Shown here piece by piece: positions 1 through 9,048 of a stretch of DNA of 64,000 nucleotides; within the stretch, counting starts at the first letter, position 1, and every line of letters starts with the position of its first letter. Position numbers and translations under genes: made by a program. This stretch comes from Pseudidiomarina atlantica (GTDB lineage Bacteria; Pseudomonadota; Gammaproteobacteria; Enterobacterales; Alteromonadaceae), in assembly GCF_000753735.1 (NCBI RefSeq), contig NZ_JPIN01000008.1, forward strand, positions 1 to 64,000, in the 5' to 3' direction. The notes under the pieces are model-generated. The model was given only the letters and a program-made list of their open reading frames with translations, searched no databases and was not told the DNA's origin.

Positions 1-23
1 CTTGCTGCGCTGGGTGAGATAAC

Positions 24-93
24 CTAGCTTAACTTCACTGGACAGTTACCAATATTTCGGATTTAGCTGCTGGTTGGTGATAGGTTAAGCTAG
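24..93. repeat. Short inverted repeat at left edge
   Basis: CTAGCTTAAC at 24-33 recurs as its reverse complement GTTAAGCTAG at 84-93, separated by 50 bases. No coding region is visible in 1-159. The arms could be remains of a mobile-element end or a chance dyad; nothing else supports either reading. Confidence 0.25.
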
Positions 94-159
94 TTCAGGA
101 GTGATAATAGTTGTTATAAGCACTTTTTTCTCATTCATATTAGCTCTTATTTGTCTCAC

Positions 160-312
160 TTATTTGACAATAAGTTTTCCTAGATACCTTTGCATCTGAC
201 AATGAAAATCGTATTCTCCGGTCTTTAATACTGGCAATTCGATCAACTTTAACTTATTGGTCGGTAAAGTATCGCTGATCCCCAGATCAGGAATAAGCAA
301 AGTTTCAGAGCA
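160..312 (-). pseudogene. Truncated duplicate of a cupredoxin gene
   Basis: Minus-strand frame from 312 to the TAA at 160-162 encodes about 50 residues nearly colinear with the C-terminal half of the cupredoxin gene at 1372-1725. It starts at the same CSETLLIP segment, continues through GEYDFHCQMQ and ends GKLIVK. Upstream of the CSE segment the similarity stops at once and a stop codon lies two codons away, so there is no start, no membrane anchor and no N-terminal half. It is a remnant of a tandem copy or of a recombination event. The putative copper ligands (Cys, His, Cys, Met) are kept in the fragment. Confidence 0.75.
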
Positions 313-345
313 ACAGATTTAAAGGCTTCCAGTTTGACAACAATC

Positions 346-612
346 TCATTTAGCCGTTTTCATTTGTTTATTATATAACGTTACAATTAGCCAGCCAGTA
401 ATCATAGCTCCCAAGGACCACCCGAATAATCCCGTAACAAATCCACTAAAACTCACATGCCACTCGAAACCAGAGAGTTTTCCGTGAACCATGCCTTCTG
501 TTAAAGCCATCATGCTAGAGGGCATAATAAGCACTAGCAAGCTACAAACTCCCCATAAAACTGCGAAAGCACCGCCAGCTGCTAAGCCAAATTTCTTTGC
601 ATTAAGTTTCAT
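346..612 (-). CDS. DUF5676-type small membrane protein
   Basis: An 88-residue protein starting MKLNAKKFGLA, with two hydrophobic helices (about residues 10-32 and 57-80) separated by a short polar segment. The start at 612 is chosen because AAGGAGG lies 5-6 bases upstream; a longer open frame reaches 681 but has no ribosome site. The sequence style matches the DUF5676 inner-membrane family, often found beside copper or heavy-metal genes; its function is unknown. It is the most distal recognisable gene of the minus-strand block containing the copper ATPase and cupredoxin. Confidence 0.65.
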   Translation of the reverse strand: MKLNAKKFGLAAGGAFAVLWGVCSLLVLIMPSSMMALTEGMVHGKLSGFEWHVSFSGFVTGLFGWSLGAMITGWLIVTLYNKQMKTAK

Positions 613-715
613 AACTTCCTCCTTAAAAATACCGTTGTAAATTAGATATATTGAAAAAGTACCGCTACTTGCACACTGCAAGTAGCGGCATTTCCAACGG
701 AGAACTTAATCTCTA

Positions 716-1157
716 CTACATTTCCTTTTTTTCTTCACTCTGATGTTCCATCATCTGCTCCATCATCATTTGCATCATATCCATTCTATGCTCCATCATT
801 TTCATTTTATTCATCATATTTTCTTTGCCCGTTTGCTCTGCTTTGTTTCCCTTTTTGTGCTTTCCCTCGCTCATCTCTTTGTCCATCCCATGGTTCATCA
901 TTTTCATTCCCGTCTGCATTGACTTCATATGTTCTTGCATTAATTTTTTACGTTTCTCGGGATCAGGCTCACCTTTTACTTTTTTCATAACTTCGCGCAT
1001 TTTTTTGCATATGTTCATGCATCGACATCATTTTTTCATGGCTCATCATCTCGCTGATTTCATTTGCTTCATCATCACCATGCTTGTGCTGTTTTTCAGC
1101 AAAGACAGGAGAGGCCATTAAAGCTGTGATAGTTAAAGCTGAAAGTACTTTTTTCAT
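716..1157 (-). pseudogene. Met/His-rich exported protein, frameshifted at an A7 run
   Basis: Two overlapping frames together make one protein. Frame A starts at 1157 (MKKVLSALTITALMA, a clear signal peptide ending near VFA, with GAGGG upstream) and runs to HEHMQK. Frame B continues with MREVMKKVKGEPDPEKRKK and ends at 716. They join if one A is removed from the seven-A run (T1000-1006 on the plus strand), giving about 146 residues. The mature part is extremely rich in Met (HRMDMMQMMMEQMMEH) with His and Lys, as expected of a periplasmic Cu(I)/Ag(I) binder. As given, the gene is broken. A sequencing error, true inactivation or slippage-dependent expression are all possible. Confidence 0.6.
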
Positions 1158-1204
1158 TTTATTACCCTCTTGACTATGACCAAATTGTATTGGTCTCATT
1201 AATT

Positions 1205-1345
1205 TTACTTTGTTTCACTATCGTTAAATCTTGGAGCCCACGCTGACGTAGACCTCATATAACGGCGATATTTATTGCCGAATCCTTCAATGCCTTCGAT
1301 GAAATTGAATTTCATCGAATCTAACGGGAAACTTTTAAAGCTCAT
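1205..1345 (-). CDS. Possible small hypothetical protein
   Basis: A 46-residue frame beginning MSFKSFPLDSMKFNFIEGIE, preceded by a weak AGGTC. It lies between the Met-rich gene and the cupredoxin gene on the same strand. No signal peptide, membrane segment or known motif is visible. It may be real because the gap is otherwise empty and the operon is compact, but size and lack of recognisable similarity keep confidence low. Confidence 0.25.
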   Translation of the reverse strand: MSFKSFPLDSMKFNFIEGIEGFGNKYRRYMRSTSAWAPRFNDSETK

Positions 1346-1371
1346 ATTGTGACCTGGACGTTTTAAGCCAT

Positions 1372-1725
1372 TTAACCGACAACTAGCTTTCCCCGATACA
1401 TTTGCATCTGGCAATGAAAGTCGTACTCTCCGGGTTCCAGCGCTGGTATTTGAATTTGCTTTAATTTGTTAGAAGGCAACGTTTCACTTATTTCTAGCTT
1501 GGGAATGAGCAAAGTTTCAGAACAAGGCGATTGATCCTTCCGCAGGAACTTAAGTTCAACCGGTTTACCTTCAGGTATTTTTATTCTCGAAGGCGAGTAG
1601 ATACCGTTTTCGACGGCAATCACCAAATCACCTTCTCCCAGCTTCAGCTGCTGGGGCTTGTAAAGCCAAAACCACCAGACGATCAGCGCGATCAAAGTGA
1701 TACCAGCAATATTAATGAATAACAT
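1372..1725 (-). CDS. Membrane-anchored cupredoxin-domain protein
   Basis: A 117-residue protein with one N-terminal membrane helix (residues 1-22, MLFINIAGITLIALIVWWFW) followed by a cupredoxin fold (about 30-117) in the style of the Cupredoxin_1 family. Candidate copper ligands are the Cys of CSETL, and the His, Cys and Met residues in FHCQMQMY near the C-terminus, the normal position of the type-1 copper loop. It probably binds copper at the outer face of the inner membrane beside the CopA ATPase, whose gene lies 37 bases upstream on the same strand. A 3' duplicate lies at 160-312. Confidence 0.8.
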   Translation of the reverse strand: MLFINIAGITLIALIVWWFWLYKPQQLKLGEGDLVIAVENGIYSPSRIKIPEGKPVELKFLRKDQSPCSETLLIPKLEISETLPSNKLKQIQIPALEPGEYDFHCQMQMYRGKLVVG

Positions 1726-1762
1726 GTTTATTCTCCTGAATGCGTCAGTGTTAGAAGGTGCG

Positions 1763-4024
1763 TTAATGTTTCTTGGCTTTGAAAAAGCGTAACCGGTTAG
1801 CGTTACTCACTACCGTAAGAGAAGAAAAAGCCATTGCTGCACCAGCAATAACCGGGCTCAATAGCATTCCCAAAAACGGGTACAGAACGCCTGCGGCAAA
1901 AGGAATACCCGCTACGTTGTAAATAAAAGCACCAAATAAGTTTTGCTTAATATTGCGCAGCGTGGCCTTGCTCACCGCGATCGCATCGGCAAGCCCATGT
2001 AACGACCCACGCATCAATGTAATATCGGCACTTTCAATAGCAACGTCCGTCCCAGTGCCAATAGCGAAGCCTACATTGGCAATAGCTAGCGCTGGCGCAT
2101 CATTAATACCGTCTCCCGTCATACCAACAATTTCGCCTTCCATCTGCAGCTCCTGAACCTTTTTTGATTTTTCTTCCGGCAGAACTTCAGCGAAAAATTC
2201 TTTAATTCCTACTTTTTCAGCAACTGCTTCTGCTGTCGCGCGATTATCACCAGTAAGCATCACTACTCGCACACCGTTATCTTGCAAACGTTTAATGGCG
2301 GCTACGGAGTCGTCTTTTATCGGGTCGGCAACTGCAATAATTGCAGCTAACTCATTATCAACGGCAAAGTACATAGGCGTCTTAGCTTCAGCAGCTAAGC
2401 CTTGGGCTTTTTCAACAAAGTTACCGAGCTCAACTTGACGTTCACGCAACAGCTTTTCATTACCGAAAAGGAGGGACTTCCCGTCTACTTTAGCCTCCAC
2501 GCCATGGCCAGCAATCGCATTGAAGTTTGAGACTTTAGTTGTTTCAATTCCTCTTTCCCGAGCTGATTCAACTATCGCCTGTGCCAGCGGATGTTCAGAG
2601 CCAGACTCAAGTGTGGCTGCAAGTTGCAGTACTGTTTGCTCATCGTACTCACTCGCTACTAATACGTCGGTGACTTTAGGAGAACCAAGTGTAATGGTGC
2701 CCGTTTTATCCAGGATCATAGCCGATACTTTCGACGCTGTTTGCAATGCTTCGCCATTGCGAATCAGCACACCTGCCTCTGCGGCTTTTCCTACACCCAC
2801 CATTACCGACATAGGCGTCGCCAGGCCTAATGCGCAAGGGCAAGCAATAATCAAGACAGTGGTCGCTGATACCACAGCAAAGGCCAGTGCCGGCTCAGGC
2901 CCAAAGTTAAGCCAAGCTAGAGCACTGATAACAGCGATAATCATAACGACTGGCACAAAGTAAGCTGAAATAATATCGGCAAGACGACCGATTGGGGGCT
3001 TAGAGTTTTGCGCCCGTTTCACCATGTTAATAATTTGAGCAAGTGCTGTATCTTTTCCGACTCTTGTCGCTTGAAACAAAAAGGAACCACTTTTATTTAT
3101 CGTGCCCGCCACAACGTCATCACCAACTGATTTTTCCACGGGCATGGGTTCACCCGTTAGCATAGATTCATCAACGGTGGTACTTCCCTCTATAACTTTT
3201 CCATCAACAGGGATTTTTTCTCCGGGACGAACACGTACTACGTCCTCCTCGAGTACGTCTTCGATGGCGATATCCAATTGTTTATCGTCACGAATCACCC
3301 TAGCTGTTTTGGCTTGCAAACCAATGAGACGTTTTATGGCTTCGGACGTGCGCCCACGAGCTTTCAGTTCAAGTGCCAACCCCAGATTGATCAAACCGAT
3401 AATCATCGCAGTCGCTTCAAAGTAAACGTGACGCGCCATTTCCGGAACTAGGTGTGGAACGATTACAACCACCATGGAATACAACCAGGCTGTACCAGTA
3501 CCAAGCGCGATCAGCGTATCCATATTAGCGGAATGATTTTTCAGGGACTGCCAGGCACCAACAAAGAAATGTTTGCCAGAGAAATAAAGTACACCTAACG
3601 TTAGAATACCTACGACTAACCATGTCACACGTTCTGAGGTAGTGGTCACCGTCATTTCACCACCAAAAAGGCTATAAATCATTAGGGGTACACCTAACGA
3701 CAGCGCGACGGTCATCTCACGCATCAGTCGCTTATAATAAGCCCAGTCGGCTTGCTCTTTTTCTGCCAACGCATCATCGCCACTTTGGGAAGTGGCTACT
3801 TTAGCGCTATACCCCACCTTCTCTACCGCTTTCACTAAAGCGCTCGGACTTGCTGTTCCTGTCACACTGACTGTTCGCTGCGCAAAGTTCATCTCTGCAT
3901 TTTCCACACCGGATACAGACTTTAGTGCACTCTCGATTTTGCCAACACAACTCGCGCAACCGGCTCCCTCGATAATGAGTTCCTCAATGGAACGACTACG
4001 AACGTCCTCAGTTTTCACACCCAT
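1763..4024 (-). CDS. copA: Copper-exporting P1B-type ATPase
   Basis: About 753 residues, the usual length for a single-HMA CopA. It pumps Cu(I) from cytoplasm to periplasm using ATP. Visible in order: one N-terminal heavy-metal-associated domain with GCASC (within the first 30 residues), membrane helices, TGEPMPVEK in the actuator domain, the CPC metal-transport motif in [11 protein letters not shown] (near residue 393), DKTGTIT with the phosphorylated Asp (near 438), and the hinge [12 protein letters not shown]. The start at 4024 ([10 protein letters not shown]) is supported by AAGGAG seven bases upstream; a longer frame has no such site. It sits between a His-rich helical protein gene and the cupredoxin gene on the same strand. 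Confidence 0.95.
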   Translation of the reverse strand: MGVKTEDVRSRSIEELIIEGAGCASCVGKIESALKSVSGVENAEMNFAQRTVSVTGTASPSALVKAVEKVGYSAKVATSQSGDDALAEKEQADWAYYKRLMREMTVALSLGVPLMIYSLFGGEMTVTTTSERVTWLVVGILTLGVLYFSGKHFFVGAWQSLKNHSANMDTLIALGTGTAWLYSMVVVIVPHLVPEMARHVYFEATAMIIGLINLGLALELKARGRTSEAIKRLIGLQAKTARVIRDDKQLDIAIEDVLEEDVVRVRPGEKIPVDGKVIEGSTTVDESMLTGEPMPVEKSVGDDVVAGTINKSGSFLFQATRVGKDTALAQIINMVKRAQNSKPPIGRLADIISAYFVPVVMIIAVISALAWLNFGPEPALAFAVVSATTVLIIACPCALGLATPMSVMVGVGKAAEAGVLIRNGEALQTASKVSAMILDKTGTITLGSPKVTDVLVASEYDEQTVLQLAATLESGSEHPLAQAIVESARERGIETTKVSNFNAIAGHGVEAKVDGKSLLFGNEKLLRERQVELGNFVEKAQGLAAEAKTPMYFAVDNELAAIIAVADPIKDDSVAAIKRLQDNGVRVVMLTGDNRATAEAVAEKVGIKEFFAEVLPEEKSKKVQELQMEGEIVGMTGDGINDAPALAIANVGFAIGTGTDVAIESADITLMRGSLHGLADAIAVSKATLRNIKQNLFGAFIYNVAGIPFAAGVLYPFLGMLLSPVIAGAAMAFSSLTVVSNANRLRFFKAKKH

Positions 4025-4103
4025 ACCAGTGCTCCTTATTGATGGGAAAAAAGCCAAGCAACAGCTATTTCCCGTAAAGTACCAACGATAAAACCGTCAC
4101 TCA

Positions 4104-4562
4104 CTACATATCCGAAAATCGGTTCGCAGTTTGCACCATTCGTTTAATTTCATTTTCTTCAACGTTTTTTACTGTTTCTAACAGCTCTTTTGCGCTGTCT
4201 ATATCAACACGGGAATATAGGTGTTCATACAACTCAATGACTTGCTCATGATGGTTTACAATGTTCTCCATAATGTGATCAGTATCTAACTCTTTAAAAG
4301 GCGAATCACAGTGTCCATGCTCAACGATGGGATGTTTCCCAATATAGTCATAACACCAAGTGTCTAATGCATTTCGGTTTGCTGTACTCAAAAAACCTTC
4401 GACCATTCGCTCTAAGCTAGCCTCATGACCCGACACGTAGTTTAGAATCATCCGAGCTCGTTCATCTTGGTTTTGTTTAGAGCAGTGAGTAACACACTCC
4501 TTCAGGTTTTTGTGGAAATCAACGGTCCAACTCAGCACATCTTTGATTGTTTCTATTTGCAT
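4104..4562 (-). CDS. His/Cys-rich helical protein, ferritin-like in style
   Basis: A soluble, all-helical protein of 152 residues with no signal peptide. It is rich in His, Glu and Cys at helix-like spacings: CVTHC, GHEASLE, EHGHCDSPF, NIVNHHEQVIELYEHL. This pattern resembles ferritin-like or hemerythrin-like four-helix proteins that bind metals, but no specific family is recognised. The start has AAGGAG at good distance. It lies directly upstream of copA and downstream of the HMA-like gene, so a cytoplasmic metal-buffering role is plausible; this is an inference from context. Confidence 0.55.
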   Translation of the reverse strand: MQIETIKDVLSWTVDFHKNLKECVTHCSKQNQDERARMILNYVSGHEASLERMVEGFLSTANRNALDTWCYDYIGKHPIVEHGHCDSPFKELDTDHIMENIVNHHEQVIELYEHLYSRVDIDSAKELLETVKNVEENEIKRMVQTANRFSDM

Positions 4563-4589
4563 TTTTTACTCCTTACCTATAATTAATCG

Positions 4590-4961
4590 TTACTTTCGTT
4601 TGCTTTTGTTAACTGGCGGACTTCTGTGACAACTCCACGGTGTATGTTCCGAATTATCTTTAATATTTTGGTCAATAAACTTGTAGTACTCTTCTTTCAG
4701 ATGAGTCCACCACCCACTATTTATTTCAACACCAAACTTCCTGAGCTTTTCCTCTATAACATTGAGATCCACTTTAGAGGCATCATAAGCTACCAATAAC
4801 AAGTTACGCTCAGAGTCATAGGCAACGCTATCGAGACCAACCAAGCTATCGATTTCGTTAATCGCTTCGCGAACTTTTTTCACACTCTCAGTGTTTAGCT
4901 TTAATGTGCGATTGACTAAGTTAATTTCCCGCACTCCGGCTCTATGATCGTTATTTGACAT
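4590..4961 (-). CDS. Small HMA-like (ferredoxin-fold) protein
   Basis: About 123 residues from MSNNDHRAGV; the ATG at 4961 with AGGACAG upstream is preferred over a longer frame to 4991. Residues 15-85 alternate strand-helix-strand in heavy-metal-associated style (IDSLVGLDSVAYDSERNLLL), but the metal motif CxxC is absent. The C-terminal part is a basic tail with a single Cys and His in WSCHRS. Proteins of this kind are often annotated as cation-transporter-like. It lies in the copA gene block, 27 bases upstream of the helical His-rich protein gene. The exact role is unknown. Confidence 0.45.
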   Translation of the reverse strand: MSNNDHRAGVREINLVNRTLKLNTESVKKVREAINEIDSLVGLDSVAYDSERNLLLVAYDASKVDLNVIEEKLRKFGVEINSGWWTHLKEEYYKFIDQNIKDNSEHTPWSCHRSPPVNKSKRK

Positions 4962-5112
4962 CAATACTGTCCTGTTAATTAAAACTACCAATACGTTTCA
5001 GGCAACATTTGCTCGGTGTTAACTTTGTAACGAAAGCTCTTTATTAGTGGCTGCTCGTTTATCGTGAACCCAGAACAATTCATCGATTGGCGAGATAGAA
5101 AATAATCCCTCG

Positions 5113-5358
5113 TTAGATACCCCAAGTATGGGCCGCTTCAACTACCAAGAGGGCAACATCACGCGCATCATCACTGTTCACATAAACTTCAAGCTGTACG
5201 TGATCAACTAAGTGATCATCGTTATAGCTATCGAAGTAGTAACCCCGTCCTCGCACAGGAAACAGCGTAAAGCCGCTAACGCCACGGCCGATGAGAGCCT
5301 CTTCCACTGAGTCTTGTCGAAGTTGATCAAAAATAGAGGTAATTTTAGATAGGTTCAT
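5113..5358 (-). CDS. PII-like small signalling protein
   Basis: An 81-residue protein with the beta-alpha-beta layout of PII/CutA-like trimers. GRGYYFDSYNDDHLVDHVQLEVYV contains the T-loop region and second strand, followed by the helix DDARDVALLVVEAA. It matches the P-II-like or DUF3240 proteins commonly encoded beside RND-type metal pumps. These are thought to sense metals or small ligands and touch a membrane partner. The ribosome site GGGGGG lies just upstream of the ATG. It follows the CopL-like gene and the cusCBA genes on the same strand. Confidence 0.65.
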   Translation of the reverse strand: MNLSKITSIFDQLRQDSVEEALIGRGVSGFTLFPVRGRGYYFDSYNDDHLVDHVQLEVYVNSDDARDVALLVVEAAHTWGI

Positions 5359-5454
5359 ATACCCCCCTAAAAGCCCTAAAACATATAGCTTATGGACTGT
5401 GTTTAGTCTAGTTACTTAAATTTCGAGAAAATCTAGAGTTGTAATTTAGTAGTG

Positions 5455-5823
5455 CTATTTCGGAGGGTAGTAAATATCGAAGAGTATTTGCTTCACATCA
5501 CCTTTATAAGACACGGGATGTGGCAAGTTGCTAGGAGAGTTTATCGAAGTGTCGAATTGAATAAATACTAGAGGTGAGTTCGCAGAGTTACACTCTTCAT
5601 CCATAGAGCATTTATCAACTACGCAGCAATAGCAGTCGTCAATGATAGATTGCTCACTTTCATCGCAATGAAAGTTATCTTTGCTTTCGTTGCTAACATC
5701 CATATGGCTAACACTTTTTTCGTGCTGTACATTGGAAGCATTGTTATAAGCAGGAGCGGCTGGGAAGGATAGCTGTATCACTATTCCTAACATAAGCACA
5801 ACTAAAAATTTTGCTTGAAACAT
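5455..5823 (-). CDS. Small exported Cys-rich protein (CopL-like, divergent)
   Basis: A 122-residue protein with a signal peptide (MFQAKFLVVLMLGIVIQLSF, cleavage near APA) and a cysteine cluster DDCYCCVVDKCSMDEEC near residues 62-77. The C-terminus ends YYPPK. The layout of signal peptide, Cys/His cluster, spacer and terminal PP is shared with the genes at 12,029 and 23,773. AGGAGCG precedes the ATG. It stands 102 bases after cusA and ahead of the PII-like gene. Similarity to CopL-type copper regulatory proteins is my reading of layout, strongest for the other two. Confidence 0.5.
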   Translation of the reverse strand: MFQAKFLVVLMLGIVIQLSFPAAPAYNNASNVQHEKSVSHMDVSNESKDNFHCDESEQSIIDDCYCCVVDKCSMDEECNSANSPLVFIQFDTSINSPSNLPHPVSYKGDVKQILFDIYYPPK

Positions 5824-5925
5824 ATGTGCGCTCCTATTGCCATGCTATAAATTAGCATACTACCACCTGCACATCATTGATCGAGATCAAAGGTGCGCAG
5901 GTGATATTTACAGAGTAAGGTATCA

Positions 5926-8900
5926 TCAAACCTTAACGTCTTTCTTTCGCCACAAATAGTAAACAGCAGGTAATACGAGCAAGGTTAAGATAACAGCGCT
6001 GATCATTCCTCCAACCATTGGCGCGGCTATTCTACTAACCACCTCAGCCCCAGTCCCTGTACTAAACATTATAGGCAATAAACCAGCAATTGTAGAAACG
6101 GCCGTCATCATGACGGGGCGAACACGAAGTCCTGCCCCTTCCATTACAGCAAGAGAGAGACCCTCTTTCGTTAATGCTTTACCATGCTCTAACTGACTTT
6201 TTTCATATTCATTATAGGACTGGTTTAGGTAAGTCAGCATTAGTATTCCTATTTCTACAGTGACACCTGCTAGAGCTATAAAACCAACCGCTACAGCAAC
6301 TGAGAAATTATAATCTAAAAGATACATTAGCCAGATTGACCCCACCAATGCGAGAGGCAAAGTTCCCAATATAATGGCTATTTCTGTAACGTTTCGAAAG
6401 TTCATATATAAAAGAACGATAATAATCGCGAGCGTTAACGGAATCACATAAGTCAGTTTTTCCTTTGCCCTTTCCATATATTCGTACTGCCCGGACCAGG
6501 TAACTGAATACCCTGCTGGCAACTCGAGTTCTTGTTCTACAACCTTCATTGCTTTTTCAACATAAGTGCCGATATCAACGCCCTCAATGTCGACAAAAGT
6601 CCAGCCATTAAGTCTTGCGTTTTCGCTTTTAATTGCCGGCGGTCCAAGTTCAACGTAGACATCAGCCACATCCGCCAAACTAATACGCTGCCCGTTTGGC
6701 GTAACTAAAGGTAGCTTCTTTAATTCTTCCGGCGAATCACGGTAATCTTGAGGGTAGCGCAAGTTTATTGGGTAACGTTCAAGCCCTTCAATGGTCTCTG
6801 AAACATTCATTCCACCAATAGCCGTGGCAACAACCTGTTGAACATCCTCAATGTTCAAACCGTAACGTGCAGCTTGCTCTCTTTTTATGTCAACTTTGAC
6901 ATAGCGCCCACCTGCCACACGTTCTGAATAAACAGAAGCCGTACCATCGACATCTTCAAGTATTGCTTCAAGCTGCTGACCGATCTTCTGAATTTCATTA
7001 AGATCAGCTCCGGCAACTTTTATACCTACCGGCGTTTTTATACCTGTCGATAACATATCAATGCGAGTTTTAATGGGGTATACCCACGCATTGGTCAGCC
7101 CCGGAAACTTTACAAGCGCATCCAGTTCTTTTTTCAGCTTCTCAGTGGTCATCCCGTCTCGCCACTGATCTTTCGGTTTCAGTTGAATAAAGGTTTCAAC
7201 CATCGTTAGGGGTGCCGGGTCAGTTGCGGTATCCGCTCGGCCAATTTTGCCAAAAACCGTCTTCACTTCTGGTACTGTTTTTATGAGCTTGTCGGTTTGC
7301 TGCAACAGCTCCCTTGCTTTACCAATTGATAATCCGGGATAGGTAGTGGGCATATACATCAAATCGCCCTCATCCAAATCTGGAATAAATTCACTACCAA
7401 TTTTGTCAATCGGCCAGACACCAACGGCCAGGATAACAAGCGCTCCGACAACTGCTGTCTTGGGGTATTTCAAAATGCCTTTTAAAAGCGGTTTATACCC
7501 GGCGATCAATAACCGATTAAGCGGGTTTTTCCCCTCAGGTGTTACCTTTCCTCTGATAAAATATCCCATCAACACGGGGATAACGGTAACCGCTAAGGCT
7601 GCACTGGCTGCCATTGCGTAAGTTTTCGTGAAAGCAAGCGGAGAAAACATCCGCCCTTCCTGGGCTTCTAAGGTAAATACCGGCATAAAGCTGACGGTAA
7701 TAATGAGCAAGCTAAAGAAAAGAGCAGGGCCCACCTCTGAAGCAGAGTCGGCAACCACCCGCCAGCGGTTCTCTGCTGTCAGTGGCGTTTTTTCCATATG
7801 CTTATGCATATTTTCAATCATGACGATGGCACCATCGAGCATAGCGCCAATAGCGATTGCGATCCCTCCAAGTGACATAATATTCGCGTTAATTCCTTGC
7901 CAATACATGACAATAAACGCGGTTAAAATACCCAAAGGCAAGCTGATAACGGCAACCAGCGAGGAGCGGACATGGAAGAGAAATATCACACAGATAAACG
8001 CGACAATAGCGAGTTCTTCTATTACACTTTTCCAGAGACTTTCCACGGCATCCGAGATAAGCCCCGAACGATCATAGACAGTGACTATATCGACACCTTC
8101 TGGTAGCCCAGACTTTAATTCTTCCAACTTTTGTTTAACGCCCTCAATCGTTTTTTGGGCATTTTCTCCGAAACGCATTACCACAATACCACCCACGGTT
8201 TCTCCCTCACCGTTGAGTTCGGCGATACCGCGTCTCATTTGGGGGCCCACACCCACATCAGCAACGTCTTTAAGCAATAATGGCGTGCCATTTTCATCAA
8301 CGCCAAGCGGGATACTCTCTAAGTCTGACACACTATCAATATAGCCTGAGGCCCGGACCATATACTCAGCTTCCGCCATTTCAACCACCGACGCCCCCAC
8401 TTCCCGATTGCCTCGCTGGATAGCATTTTGTATGTGAGCAAGAGGAATATTGAATGCGCGCAGCTTCTCCGGATCCACTTTCACCTGGTACTGCTTTACC
8501 ATCCCGCCGAGGGCGGCAACTTCCGAAACCCCCTCGACCGTTTGCAGTTCATACTTTAAAAACCAATCCTGCATACTGCGTAACTCACTCAAATTGTGGT
8601 TACCCGTGCGATCAACCAAGGCATACAAATACACCCAACCAACCCCTGTTGCATCAGGGCCTAATTGCGGTCTTGCATTAGAAGGCAGTTTCGGAGCAAC
8701 CTGAGACAAATATTCCAGTACTCGCGAACGCGCCCAGTAAGCGTCTGTATCTTCGTCAAAAATGATATACACATAGGAGTCGCTGAAAAACGAATATCCA
8801 CGGACGGTTTTAGCGCCGGGGACAGACAGCATAGCGGTTGTTAATGGATAGGTTACTTGATCTTCTACCACCTGCGGCGCTTGACCCGGATAGCTGGTTT

Positions 8901-9048
8901 TAATGATCACCTGGACATCCGACAAGTCCGGCAGTGCGTCTACGGGCGTATTCTTAACCGCAAAAGCACCAACACCCACGAGGATTAATGTCGCCAGAAG
9001 AACGAAAAAACGGTTACTCACTGACCATCGAATGACTGACTTAATCAT
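5926..9048 (-). CDS. cusA: CusA-type RND copper/silver efflux pump
   Basis: A 1040-residue inner-membrane proton antiporter of the HME-RND family. As the trimeric core of a CusCBA pump it moves Cu(I)/Ag(I) from periplasm across the outer membrane. It shows the N-terminal helix, a large periplasmic loop starting NTPVDALPDLSDVQVII, the helix-4 segment SLGGIAIAIGAMLDGAIVMIEN typical of the monovalent-metal branch, and a second membrane half ending with basic residues. Length matches E. coli CusA (about 1047). The start overlaps the cusB stop by eight bases (ATGATTAA), implying translational coupling. Confidence 0.95.
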   Translation of the reverse strand: MIKSVIRWSVSNRFFVLLATLILVGVGAFAVKNTPVDALPDLSDVQVIIKTSYPGQAPQVVEDQVTYPLTTAMLSVPGAKTVRGYSFFSDSYVYIIFDEDTDAYWARSRVLEYLSQVAPKLPSNARPQLGPDATGVGWVYLYALVDRTGNHNLSELRSMQDWFLKYELQTVEGVSEVAALGGMVKQYQVKVDPEKLRAFNIPLAHIQNAIQRGNREVGASVVEMAEAEYMVRASGYIDSVSDLESIPLGVDENGTPLLLKDVADVGVGPQMRRGIAELNGEGETVGGIVVMRFGENAQKTIEGVKQKLEELKSGLPEGVDIVTVYDRSGLISDAVESLWKSVIEELAIVAFICVIFLFHVRSSLVAVISLPLGILTAFIVMYWQGINANIMSLGGIAIAIGAMLDGAIVMIENMHKHMEKTPLTAENRWRVVADSASEVGPALFFSLLIITVSFMPVFTLEAQEGRMFSPLAFTKTYAMAASAALAVTVIPVLMGYFIRGKVTPEGKNPLNRLLIAGYKPLLKGILKYPKTAVVGALVILAVGVWPIDKIGSEFIPDLDEGDLMYMPTTYPGLSIGKARELLQQTDKLIKTVPEVKTVFGKIGRADTATDPAPLTMVETFIQLKPKDQWRDGMTTEKLKKELDALVKFPGLTNAWVYPIKTRIDMLSTGIKTPVGIKVAGADLNEIQKIGQQLEAILEDVDGTASVYSERVAGGRYVKVDIKREQAARYGLNIEDVQQVVATAIGGMNVSETIEGLERYPINLRYPQDYRDSPEELKKLPLVTPNGQRISLADVADVYVELGPPAIKSENARLNGWTFVDIEGVDIGTYVEKAMKVVEQELELPAGYSVTWSGQYEYMERAKEKLTYVIPLTLAIIIVLLYMNFRNVTEIAIILGTLPLALVGSIWLMYLLDYNFSVAVAVGFIALAGVTVEIGILMLTYLNQSYNEYEKSQLEHGKALTKEGLSLAVMEGAGLRVRPVMMTAVSTIAGLLPIMFSTGTGAEVVSRIAAPMVGGMISAVILTLLVLPAVYYLWRKKDVKV

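Noticed and set aside
8450-8704. Open frames opposite cusA, gcvP, copA and other long genes
   Set aside because: They lie wholly within well-supported genes, lack ribosome sites and show compositional bias expected of shadow frames.
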